This document shows, one piece after another, positions 8,917 through 16,074 of a stretch of 64,000 nt of DNA. This stretch comes from Schaalia sp. lx-260 (GTDB lineage Bacteria > Actinomycetota > Actinomycetes > Actinomycetales > Actinomycetaceae). A program made the position numbers and the translations under genes. The stretch spans positions 248,001 to 312,000 of the forward strand of contig NZ_JAJNRQ010000001.1 in NCBI RefSeq assembly GCF_021083645.1, in the 5' to 3' direction. Each line of letters starts with the position of its first letter. Positions within the stretch are counted from its first letter, which is position 1. A model generated the notes under the pieces. That model was given only the letters and a program-made list of their open reading frames with translations. It was not told the origin of the DNA and made no database searches.

Positions 8917-9003
8917 AAGAAAAGCATGAGGGGCGTTTCCTCGTCGCTTTTAACTGTCACTGGCCGCTGTCAGTCATCATGCCAATAGGTGAGGAAATAT
9001 CGC

Positions 9004-9693
9004 ATGGGATTTTTCCGTCGGACACACGTGTGGGGGCAATCGCCGCGCACCTATGAGTTGCGTGTAGATTCACCGGTCGCACGCGGATATATTCACCCTT
9101 TCCAGGGCCAGAAAGATCCCCGTACTTTAGTGATGCGTCCTATTGTGGGTTCTGACCATATGCGTGTGGATGCTGTGCGGCGCGCCAACTATCAATGGTT
9201 GGAACCGTGGGAAGCTACTTTACCGCCGGAAAACAATCAACCTTTTACGTCAATGGCGGCATTTATTCGACGCTCGGATCGGTTACAAGCTCGCTCGCAG
9301 GCTCTTTTCATGCAGGTTCAACTCGATGAGGAAATTGTCGGCCAGTTTTCGTTGAGTAACGTGCAGTGGGACGCTGCATGTATGGGCTCACTGGGATACT
9401 GGATATCAGCGAAAGTAGCTGGACGAGGTATCGGAGCTTCCTGTGCTGCGATGATGATGGATTTAGCTTTAGGTGAATTGGGTTTACATCGTGTTGAAGT
9501 GTGTGTACGCCCGGAAAATGTGCGTTCTTTAGAATTGTGTCGGCGGATTGGATTAATTCGTGAGGGACTACGGCCTCGATATCTGCATATCGCTGGCCAA
9601 TGGGCAGATCACGTGGCATGGTATGCGGATCAAGAATCAATGCCTGAAGGCGGGTACGTGATGGCTTTGATGCGTGCACGCGGGTTTGCGTGA
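9004..9693 (+). CDS. rimJ: RimJ/GNAT-family N-acetyltransferase
   Basis: About 229 residues from ATG 9004, preceded by GGTGAGG; the GTG at 8989 is too close to that site. The GNAT signature is clear: a beta-strand with QFSLSNVQWDA, the acetyl-CoA loop region LGYWISAKVAGRGIGASCAAMMMDLAL, then RVEVCVRPENVRSLELCRRIGLIREGLRPRYLHIAGQWADHVAWY, typical of RimJ/RimL enzymes that acetylate N-termini of ribosomal proteins. The target here is unknown. It follows the glp gene after about 90 bases and precedes the receptor-like membrane protein. Confidence 0.88.
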   Translation: MGFFRRTHVWGQSPRTYELRVDSPVARGYIHPFQGQKDPRTLVMRPIVGSDHMRVDAVRRANYQWLEPWEATLPPENNQPFTSMAAFIRRSDRLQARSQALFMQVQLDEEIVGQFSLSNVQWDAACMGSLGYWISAKVAGRGIGASCAAMMMDLALGELGLHRVEVCVRPENVRSLELCRRIGLIREGLRPRYLHIAGQWADHVAWYADQESMPEGGYVMALMRARGFA

Positions 9694-9917
9694 GAAAGAC
9701 GTGCGTAGGCGCGTTGTCAAACAGTCTCGGCGGCCCTATGCGGCAGAGCTTGGAGTGTGTGCCTGCGCATCACGAAACGGCTTTTAGATGATGTATGAGG
9801 GACCAGTGGGGCATGTGTGACACAAGTGATTTTTTCACAGAAAAGACCACAAAGAAACTCTCAACACGCGCGATTCTTTTCCTCATCCAATGCCTCCTAC
9901 GCAATACCGTGTGACGT

Positions 9918-10979
9918 GTGGAGTATGGAGGAATTTTTATCGTCGCAGTACTGGGGGTAGTTATCTCACTTATTCCTTACCTCGTCACCCGACGAACAGC
10001 AATCGCACAATCACGTGAAATTGATAGATTCTCACCGCAAATGCGATTACTGAACACCTCCCACCCGCATACCGAAGAAAGCTGCACAACAGGACACGGC
10101 ATTTTGCTTAACGGAACACGCCCTGTCCACTCACACAATGGGGGCCTTATGGCACACGAAAAAGGTTCACCACAATCCGCGCAATTCTCACGCGTTCACG
10201 TGGTCCGTGAAATTGCGCGACTACGTGCCGAGCGCGCCGCACGACTTTCACGTGAAGCGGCAGGAGGACAACGCCGCATGATCGTGACATTTATATGCGC
10301 GGCACTGACAGTTATCTTAGGTATATCAACCGTGCTGGGTTCCCTTGCATGGGCATGGGCGCTGGCAGGAACGCTTCCTTTGGTAGGGGCTTTAACATGG
10401 TCACGTGTAGCTGCTATGCGCTCCGAACGTCGCAATCAGGCTGAAATTACGCGCCTGCGAGAACTACGCGACCAAGCCTCCCACGAAGTGACTGCGGAAC
10501 CTCATGCCTACACAATCAATGGTTCTGTCACCAATGTTTCGACTGAACAAATCAAGGAAACCAGCCAATCAACGGCGCGCACAATCGATGAAGTAGTCAC
10601 GCGCACCTCACAAACGCATACGGGAAAAACAGGCATAAACCAATACGACGAAAACGAAACGAAAGAATCCTCAGACGCAGCACCCGCTATCGCACGTCAA
10701 TCTGAGGAAGAAACAGGCGCGGCCACAACGAGCGGAATGACATGGTCAGTGACACCGATTCCTGCGCCCACCTATGCGACTCGTAGCCGTGTCGCAGGAC
10801 GCATGGTTCATGTTGATACGGATATGAGGGGTATTCCTCAAGTCAGCGCTCGCGTACCTGTGCGTCCTGTTGCGATTGGGCAGGTATCTGCGCCTACACA
10901 AACCACCGAGGAAGTAGTGGCAGACCAGGCTGTGCGTTTGGACCTTGAAGCTGTCCTAGAAGCTCGTCGCGCTCAGTAA
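9918..10979 (+). CDS. Multi-segment membrane protein, GlpR-like divisome receptor candidate
   Basis: 353 residues from GTG 9918, a start that may be leaderless because TACCGT lies 7 bases upstream. An N-terminal membrane helix (IFIVAVLGVVISLIPYLVT, residues about 6-24) is followed by a cytosolic segment of about 95 residues with Arg-rich helix (EIARLRAERAARLSREAAGGQRR), then two adjacent membrane helices (about 115-160), then a long charged, Thr/Glu-rich tail. The organisation and position after moeA-rimJ match mycobacterial Rv0996-type proteins and the corynebacterial Glp receptor. Sequence similarity is low, so the role is inferred from synteny and topology. Confidence 0.6.
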   Translation: MEYGGIFIVAVLGVVISLIPYLVTRRTAIAQSREIDRFSPQMRLLNTSHPHTEESCTTGHGILLNGTRPVHSHNGGLMAHEKGSPQSAQFSRVHVVREIARLRAERAARLSREAAGGQRRMIVTFICAALTVILGISTVLGSLAWAWALAGTLPLVGALTWSRVAAMRSERRNQAEITRLRELRDQASHEVTAEPHAYTINGSVTNVSTEQIKETSQSTARTIDEVVTRTSQTHTGKTGINQYDENETKESSDAAPAIARQSEEETGAATTSGMTWSVTPIPAPTYATRSRVAGRMVHVDTDMRGIPQVSARVPVRPVAIGQVSAPTQTTEEVVADQAVRLDLEAVLEARRAQ

Positions 10980-10984
10980 GTATT

Positions 10985-11345
10985 GTGCTCAAGTAACGTG
11001 CGCGTGTCTGGTGCGGGCCAGAGCGCATATGCCACATCAGAGTCGTTTCCCATTTGACGGTGCCCATGTGCTCTGTAGCCCCGGGTTAACGAACTTCTCG
11101 GATCGCGCTCAAGTAACGGTGCTCATGATTTGATCGCTGAAATATCGTACCCAAGTAGGGGGATAGTGCCGAAGCAAACGGTCCGAACAGAGGTGTGGGT
11201 TTAAGGTTGTCCATCGGAGATGACGAAGCATTTGACGAAGGCAGCCCGAATAGGGGGCTGGCTTTAAGCGTGAAATATAGGACTGCGCAAGGCTAAGCAG
11301 TCCGGTCCGAATAGTGGCCGGGACTTATATTTTTCGATGCCGTTT
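10985..11345 (+). repeat. About 60-bp periodic, hairpin-rich non-coding region
   Basis: No gene fits this 458-base gap. Related motifs recur at about 60-bp steps: CTCAAGTAAC or CCCATTTGAC at 10988, 11049 and 11108, and CCGAAYAG at 11183, 11246 and 11307. The latter lie in or near hairpin loops: CAGCCC/GGGCTG at 11242-11260, and AGTCC with GG and CC extensions pairing to GGACT at 11299-11325, followed by TATATTTTT like a terminator. A competing pairing, GGACTG 11280-11285 with CAGTCC 11298-11303, would break that terminator. An attenuator-like or structured RNA role is inference. Confidence 0.45.
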
Positions 11346-11437
11346 GAAGGTATGTATAACGTGTCGAAATATGACGAAAGAAACGGTGAAGAATTCACCC
11401 CGTGGTTACTTCAGTGCTAAAATGGGTGAGTTCCTTT

Positions 11438-11510
11438 GGGGCTATGGCGCAGTTGGTAGCGCGTCTCGTTCGCAATGAGAAGGTCAGGGGTTCGAATCCC
11501 CTTAGCTCCA
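11438..11510 (+). tRNA. alaV: tRNA-Ala (anticodon CGC)
   Basis: 73 bases fold as a full cloverleaf: acceptor GGGGCTA/TAGCTCC with the G3:U70 wobble that identifies alanine tRNAs; D-stem GCGC/GCGC; anticodon stem TCTCG/TGAGA with loop TTCGCAA giving anticodon CGC; T-arm AGGGGTTCGAATCCCCT; discriminator A. The 3' CCA is not encoded. Mobile-element remnants lie immediately downstream, consistent with a tRNA gene used as an integration site. The gene symbol is conventional only. Confidence 0.95.
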
Positions 11511-11516
11511 CAATCA

Positions 11517-11547
11517 CCCCGTGATTTCGTTGAGATCACGGGGTTTT
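11517..11547 (+). terminator. Terminator after tRNA-Ala
   Basis: CCCCGTGAT pairs perfectly with ATCACGGGG across an 8-base loop, followed by TTTT, seven bases after the tRNA. Confidence 0.85.
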
Positions 11548-11639
11548 CGTTGAAATAAAGCGGAAAATAGCAAGTTGTGCAAATTAGGACTTTTGCAGCT
11601 TTTGGCATATGTGGTCCTAAATAGGAGCTTATTGGTCAT

Positions 11640-11819
11640 TTGGGGGTTCGGACAGTTTCTTGGAGTTTTTAGGAGACTGTGATGAAGGTTGTTTATACGT
11701 CTGAGCAGCGTCGTGTTGCTATCGCGACGTATCGGAAAGTGCATTCGTATTCGAAGACGTGTCGTGTTCTTGGTTATCCCGTTCAAGTAAGGCTTCAAAG
11801 ACATGTCTCCTCCCGCTAA
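11640..11819 (+). pseudogene. IS3-family OrfA transposase remnant
   Basis: From ATG 11682 the frame reads MKVVYTSEQRRVAIATYRK, then HSYSKTCRVLGYP, the start of an IS3-family OrfA helix-turn-helix. It loses similarity at about 11780 and stops at 11817. GGGGTTCGGACAGTTTCTTGGAG at 11643-11665 resembles an IS3-type terminal repeat. The element is truncated: the rest of orfA, all of orfB and the other end are missing, and the sequence runs directly into a phage gene fragment. Confidence 0.65.
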
Positions 11820-12130
11820 GGAGCTGATGAAACTCGCGTTGGAGGGCAAGTTCACTCATGACGGACACCCGGTACTGCGGTGGATGATGGACAACATTTT
11901 TATCCGCAGCGACCCTGCCGGGAGCATCAAATCCGACAAAGAAAAATCCACCGAGAAAATCAACGGCGTCGTCACCACCATCATGGGCCTAGACCGTGCC
12001 ATCAGATGCAGTGGGCCTGCCAGTGAATCGGTTTACGAGCAGCAAGAGCGCGTACAACAAAAAGCATATTTTTTTCATGTAATGTCAAGTTATATGCTGC
12101 ATGCGATGAAACTCTCAGGTACTCTCTGAG
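11789..12130 (+). pseudogene. Phage terminase large-subunit remnant
   Basis: After a TAA at 11788 the frame gives GFKDMSPPAKELMKLALEGK and then HPVLRWMMDNIFIRSDPAG, followed by KEKSTEKINGVVTTIMGLDRAIR, close to the C-terminal nuclease region of HK97-type terminase large subunits. That family packages phage DNA into capsids. Similarity stops near SESVYEQQ and the remaining 28 codons look unrelated. Neither the ATPase half nor other phage genes are present, so this is debris of a lost prophage joined to the IS fragment. Confidence 0.7.
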
Positions 12131-12261
12131 TAGTGGTGTTGGATACGTCACTATGTATGACGAGTTTATAGTCACTGTACGGCTTGTTCGGGTTAATAAA
12201 TTTTACGCACATTTCCTACACGAACACCGAGAAAACGAAAATAAGCACAAGGAGAATTACA

Positions 12262-12588
12262 ATGACAAAAATTCTAGTAGGTGCTTTTAAAGCGCTGATC
12301 GGTTCTGGCACTGCTGTTGCTCTTGTTTTGGGGTCAGGAGGCATCTCTGGAACGGCATACGCTACTGATTCTGGTGGTAAGCAACTTTTCGCGAGCGCTA
12401 GTGCAACAGTGTCTGAAGCTGAAGTAGCGAAATTGGTGGAAGATTTAGAAACGCTTTTCACCAAGTACGTACCTCAAGTCGATGGAAAATATATCGTAAA
12501 CGAAGAAGCCGTCATTGAAGATGGTTACGCAGATCAACTTGAAGATTTTCGCACAGTCGCGGCGGTCTTCAATAGCACTTCAAATTAA
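12262..12588 (+). CDS. Small secreted acidic protein, unknown
   Basis: 108 residues from ATG 12262 with a strong AAGGAG at 12248-12253. A signal peptide is evident: basic TKILVGAFK, hydrophobic core ALIGSGTAVALVLGSGG, and probable cleavage after ATAYA (residues about 30-34). The mature part, about 75 residues, is acidic and predicted helical (SEAEVAKLVEDLETLF, DGYADQLEDFRTVAAVF), with no Cys. The next gene, 60 bases on, encodes a two-helix membrane protein. A secreted peptide next to a small membrane protein resembles bacteriocin/immunity or signalling pairs, but I recognise neither family. AT-richer composition than neighbours suggests acquisition. Confidence 0.65.
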   Translation: MTKILVGAFKALIGSGTAVALVLGSGGISGTAYATDSGGKQLFASASATVSEAEVAKLVEDLETLFTKYVPQVDGKYIVNEEAVIEDGYADQLEDFRTVAAVFNSTSN

Positions 12589-12648
12589 TTGGGAGCAGGC
12601 TTCTCTGTCGCAGCGGTATCCTGTGCTCTTTAATCTAGGGGAAGTCCG

Positions 12649-12852
12649 ATGCGTGCGAATACTGTATTTACGTTAGGTTTTTTCGCCACTATTGTGCCGG
12701 CATTTTGGGTGATTATCTCATTTGCTAGAGATTGGGCATTCTTTGACCCAGTGTCAATTTTGGGTGCAATTTTAGGGGGTGTTTTTGTCACTTTTGTGGC
12801 TAGAAAAACACTTAAGAGTGACTCAAATTCCCCTAAAGGACCTAGTGTGTAA
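12649..12852 (+). CDS. Small two-helix membrane protein
   Basis: 67 residues from ATG 12649, preceded by GGGGAAG. Two hydrophobic segments (VFTLGFFATIVPAFWVIISFA and PVSILGAILGGVFVTFVA) are joined by a short RDWAFFD loop and followed by a basic, Ser-rich tail. It is probably transcribed with the secreted protein upstream. The function is unknown; an immunity-like or anchoring role for the neighbour is conjecture. Confidence 0.55.
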   Translation: MRANTVFTLGFFATIVPAFWVIISFARDWAFFDPVSILGAILGGVFVTFVARKTLKSDSNSPKGPSV

Positions 12853-12941
12853 AGCGTTACCAAGCGTTGGGCATAGCGATCGCTTGGATGGTGCTAGCTC
12901 GCTTCATCTTTCTCAACACGGGACGCTCCTGGACAGAAATC

Positions 12942-12979
12942 CAGCCCGTACTCACACCACAAGAGGTGAAGCCGGGCTG
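12942..12979. other. Compound hairpin after the small-protein pair
   Basis: CAGCCCG (12942-12948) pairs with CGGGCTG (12973-12979), and CACC pairs with GGTG inside. A possible terminator, although no T tract follows. The rest of 12853-13500 holds the repeats at 13105-13197 and the promoter of the next gene but no coding sequence I can support. Confidence 0.4.
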
Positions 12980-13104
12980 AACGATTGAGTCCAATGTCAA
13001 TTCGCACGAGGCTTCTCGTCAATTGCTGTCTTGAACGAGTAAGTCAAGGACGCAGGATTGATCCGATTTTTATCCAATGATTGATGTGTCATCGTTTCTG
13101 CGCT

Positions 13105-13197
13105 TGTTTTGCACGCCGGTACAAAACGATACGTGCCGTTACGCCCCGGCTAACAAACTGATTGTCGCTTTGCGCCCTGGTACAGAACGATACGTGG
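13105..13197. repeat. Three degenerate 30-31 bp tandem units with palindromic cores
   Basis: Units centre on CCGGTACAAAACGATACG (13116), CCGGCTAACAAACTGATTG (13146) and CCTGGTACAGAACGATACG (13177). Units 1 and 3, exactly 61 bp apart, share GGTACARAACGATACGTG. Unit 1 contains an imperfect palindrome, TTTTGCACGCCGGTACAAAA. They may be operator repeats upstream of the gene at 13501 or a decayed mobile-element end. Confidence 0.45.
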
Positions 13198-13390
13198 TGC
13201 GTGTGTTACGTGCTCAGCAATAGCGCCATGCAACTCGTCTTTGTGCAGGATGATCCATTAATTTCATTCATCCCCACTTTTCCTATGGAGGTTCGTCAAC
13301 ACTGTTTTCTTCTAGTCCTGTCGCATTTTTAAGTGGCAGTTAAAGTACAAATTTGTCTTAAGACTTTAAGTGATTGTTGAAAGAATGCAG

Positions 13391-13462
13391 TGTGATTGAA
13401 CATCACATTCACGTTTTGTCAAACCTGTTGCTTGACAGTTTTCGGGGGGGGGGGGGTAGTTT
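13391..13462 (+). promoter_or_regulatory. Promoter with 13-G homopolymer in the -35/-10 spacer
   Basis: TTGACA at 13432-13437 is followed by a 19-base spacer made of GTTTTC plus 13 consecutive G (13444-13456), then TAGTTT at 13457-13462 as a weak -10. An inverted repeat, TGTGAT/ATCACA (13391-13407), lies upstream. A G tract of this length slips during replication. Its length sets the -35/-10 spacing, and loss of two G would give the optimal 17 bases. This is the layout of phase-variable promoters such as Neisseria porA. Confidence 0.65.
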
Positions 13463-13500
13463 TGGTCTTGAAATAAAAGCCAAGAATAGGAGGGTGACAA

Positions 13501-14085
13501 ATGTCAACCGAGAATACGACTTCTTTCCAGCTGGCTCCTGGTGAAACAAATGTGTACGGCGCAAAGGTCGCGCCATCGTTGCTGACACCCTACCTTAAGG
13601 GTGAGCTTATGTGTTCTTCGACCCGTTTGGTGTACAAGGTGCCTAACACCATTTTTGGTCTTATTCCGGCTGGCGCGTCGGAGAATACGGTTCCGCTTAA
13701 GGCGATTGCTTCTGTTAATACTTCTACGTCTTTTGAAGTTGGCCGGATAATCCTAGGTGTTGCTTTGGTGCTTGCTGGTTTTGGGCTAGGCGGTCAGGCC
13801 CTTCTTTTTGTGATTTTTGGGGTGATGTTCCTTGCGATGGCTTTTCCGGCGCAGCTTAATGTGGTTAATCATGCAGGCGGTGTTACGTCGGTAAAGGTTT
13901 CAATTTTGCATAAGAATGTTCTTCAGCAGTTCGCAAAAGAGCTTCAGGGGCGAGTTTTTGCTGATTTGGATGCGACACGGCATGATGAAGCTCAAATGGC
14001 ACGCATGATGCAAATGCAATTGCAGCAGATGCAGCTTCAACAAATGCAGGTTCAAAACGAAAACCGGCTTAATGACCAAAACTAG
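13501..14085 (+). CDS. Bacterial PH-like membrane protein with Met/Gln-rich tail
   Basis: 194 residues from ATG 13501 with AGGAGG 9 bases upstream. Residues about 10-75 (APGETNVYGAKVAPSLL, STRLVYKVPN) and 115-145 resemble a pleckstrin-homology-like bacterial domain split by a membrane hairpin of two hydrophobic helices (VGRIILGVALVLAGFGLGGQALLFVIFGVMFLAMAF). The tail after residue 155 is a predicted coiled helix with tandem MQLQQ units. It is probably a cytosol-facing membrane protein of unknown role. The promoter carries a 13-G tract, so expression may switch on and off between cells. Confidence 0.65.
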   Translation: MSTENTTSFQLAPGETNVYGAKVAPSLLTPYLKGELMCSSTRLVYKVPNTIFGLIPAGASENTVPLKAIASVNTSTSFEVGRIILGVALVLAGFGLGGQALLFVIFGVMFLAMAFPAQLNVVNHAGGVTSVKVSILHKNVLQQFAKELQGRVFADLDATRHDEAQMARMMQMQLQQMQLQQMQVQNENRLNDQN

Positions 14086-14241
14086 ATAATGCTGGCATGT
14101 CGTTTCAAGAGTCCACAGAAGGGCTAAGACAGGTGCCTGATGTGCGGGAATTGTGAGTATTTTTCTGGTGCTACTAGTCGCGTGTTTATCTCATTTCTTA
14201 CCCGCACACTCACAGCTTGCTATTACTTCCAGGCTCTCTAC

Positions 14242-14298
14242 TGATACTCGCTTACCTGAACTTATCTGATCCCATCGAGGAATTTTAAGCGAGTATCA
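14242..14298 (+). promoter_or_regulatory. 12-bp perfect inverted repeat upstream of secreted-protein gene
   Basis: TGATACTCGCTT (14242-14253) and AAGCGAGTATCA (14287-14298) are exact reverse complements, 33 bases apart, ending 50 bases before the ATG at 14349. It could be a two-site operator or a leader RNA stem. The surrounding 14086-14348 has no gene I can support. Confidence 0.5.
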
Positions 14299-14348
14299 CG
14301 TGGAGGCCTTCGGACGGGGAACGGCATACATGACGCGGAGGAACACTC

Positions 14349-15614
14349 ATGAAAACACTACGACGTTTCGCATCAACACTGATGCTCACAATTAAAGAAC
14401 ACAAGCTGCTGTCTGCCTTAACTGGCATTGCAACGATTCTCGCTCTTGTTGCAGGTGGAGTTGCTGTCGCACAGCTTGGCTCCCAGCCTGAGAGTATCAC
14501 TGCTCAAAGCGCTGACACGCCAGCTACGTCTCCTAAGCCCACTCCTAAGCCCACTCCTAAGCCTAAGGCGAAGCTCAAGCTCGATGTCCAGTCGAAAGAC
14601 AAGACGTGGACAGACTCATCTTCGCCTGCGATCACGCGTATCCAAGGCGCTGAAGAATCCAATAAGAGCACGGACTTCCATCATGCTGTGCGTCCAAACG
14701 ATCCACAAAGCGTGAGCACTGTTGAGGTGCCTGTTGGACGTTATAATGTCTCTCTTATCTCTCCAATCAACGCTGATGGTTCGATTGAAGTCACCTCTGA
14801 TCCTGCCAAGGCTGAAGCTGTTTCCACTCCTATCGACGTGTCTGCTCGCAATGAACTCTCTACCGTTGAGATTCCAATTGCCAACGTTAAGCCCGCTGAT
14901 GTTCCATCTGATGTGATCCATAAGATCGCAGAAGAAACCGGCAAAGCTATTGCCACCGGTGACGCTACTCTTGCGGGGGATGCTGGTAAGAACGCTTTGG
15001 ACACCGTTGAAAAGAACGGCAAGGCAAACCCGAACATGAGTGAGGATGATAAGAACAAGGTGGAGGAAACCACAAGTGCTGTCACCCCTGCACCTGAGGA
15101 TAAACCTCATGTGGACGTCACACCGTCTGCTCCAAAGCCTGCCGAGCCTGCACCTAACGCGTCCCCTGCCACGCCCAAGCCTGCAACGCCTGCTGCTCCA
15201 GCAGCAAAGCCTAAGAAGTGGGTTGCTGAAAAAGGTCACTGGGATAAGCAACCGGTGTACGAGGAAGTGGATGTTCCCTACACCGAGAACGTTCTCGTTG
15301 AGGAAGCTCGTACGGAGTATGTAACTGTACGAGTAGAGATTTATTTCCCTGAAAGCAAACGTCTATTCACTATTGGCAGGGTTGCTGATCCTGTCCAAAA
15401 TGAAGCAAACCATGACGCTTTTTGGAAAGAAGTATATGCTCATCAACTAGAACTCATGTACGCTGATAAAATTGGTAACTTTAGCGAAAAATATATCAAA
15501 GGTCCAATTGAAATCCCCGCCAAGTATGAAACTGTGACGAAATACCGTAAAGAGTCTCGTCAAACCGGCACAAAGGACATCTGGATCGTAGACGTTCCTG
15601 CTCACTGGGAGTAG
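14349..15614 (+). CDS. Secreted or surface Pro/Lys-rich protein with C-terminal aromatic repeats
   Basis: 421 residues from ATG 14349 with GCGGAGGA upstream. A long signal/anchor helix (LLSALTGIATILALVAGGVAVAQ, residues about 18-40) is followed by a PKPTPKPTPKPKAK wall-spanning linker, a beta-rich middle, an Ala/Lys/Asp helical stretch, and a second Pro/Ala linker (about 245-290). The C-terminus has two related half-motifs, KWVAEKGHWDKQPVYEEVDVP near residue 292 and DIWIVDVPAHWE at the end, separated by YTENVLVEE and KYETVTKYR repeats. No sortase motif is seen. Function unknown; a wall-exposed adhesin-like or binding protein is plausible. Confidence 0.6.
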   Translation: MKTLRRFASTLMLTIKEHKLLSALTGIATILALVAGGVAVAQLGSQPESITAQSADTPATSPKPTPKPTPKPKAKLKLDVQSKDKTWTDSSSPAITRIQGAEESNKSTDFHHAVRPNDPQSVSTVEVPVGRYNVSLISPINADGSIEVTSDPAKAEAVSTPIDVSARNELSTVEIPIANVKPADVPSDVIHKIAEETGKAIATGDATLAGDAGKNALDTVEKNGKANPNMSEDDKNKVEETTSAVTPAPEDKPHVDVTPSAPKPAEPAPNASPATPKPATPAAPAAKPKKWVAEKGHWDKQPVYEEVDVPYTENVLVEEARTEYVTVRVEIYFPESKRLFTIGRVADPVQNEANHDAFWKEVYAHQLELMYADKIGNFSEKYIKGPIEIPAKYETVTKYRKESRQTGTKDIWIVDVPAHWE

Positions 15615-15629
15615 TACTCCACCCCACCT

Positions 15630-15670
15630 CATGCAGCACTGCAACACTGTTGTGGTGCTGCATGATTTTA
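15630..15670 (+). terminator. Intrinsic terminator
   Basis: CATGCAGCAC (15630-15639) pairs perfectly with GTGCTGCATG (15655-15664) and is followed by ATTTTAT. It ends the secreted-protein transcript. From here to 16012 the sequence is AT-rich with no supported gene. Confidence 0.8.
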
Positions 15671-15995
15671 TCAGCAACGTGACCGTTGCGATAGTGTGTG
15701 GTGTCGCGCGCATAGAGTGTGACGCGTGTTTATGGGAGGGCCGGCTTCGTGGGCTGGCAGTTTTGCGTATTGCGTGGAATCGCATTGTGTGGAGGCTGAT
15801 GCTGTCTATTTGTACAGGTGACTGAGAAGGAAAGCGGGTAAATCTTGCGCTGATTTTTATTGATTGAGTGTCATATCCTTTTCTTATGTTAATGTTATTT
15901 TTTCCTTACAAGCTGTCATTTTATGACTATTAAAAGTGTGTTATTCTCGGTTGTGCGCGCAGAAATTTTTTAGGTGACTAATGCTTTAAGGGTCT

Positions 15996-16043
15996 ACCTA
16001 AGTTGTATTTACTTAGGTTATACTTACTTACGCTCACCTAAGT
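15996..16043 (+). promoter_or_regulatory. DtxR/IdeR-type iron box region of the haem operon
   Basis: TTAGGTTATACTTACTTAC at 16013-16031 agrees with the DtxR consensus (TTAGGTTAGSCTAACCTAA) at 14 of 19 positions. Three ACCTAAGT half-sites in alternating orientation lie at 15996, 16011 and 16036. They sit 30-80 bases before the htaA start, so iron-loaded DtxR/IdeR would repress the operon. Confidence 0.75.
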
Positions 16044-16074
16044 TCAAATGTCAAAGTGACGTGAGGAGAAAGAC

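Noticed and set aside
10985-11345. T-box or other known riboswitch
   Set aside because: No T-box consensus or aptamer core landmarks were found, and no regulated gene other than the tRNA follows.
13391-13407. CRP/GlxR site upstream of the poly-G promoter
   Set aside because: TGTGA and TCACA are seven bases apart instead of six, so I list it only as an inverted repeat.
14616-15251. 211-codon minus-strand ORF inside the secreted-protein gene
   Set aside because: Shadow frame: Arg/Cys-rich translation of the opposite strand, while the plus-strand gene has signal peptide, linkers and ribosome site.
15631-15825. 64-codon plus-strand ORF after the secreted-protein gene
   Set aside because: Begins within the terminator hairpin and lacks a ribosome site.
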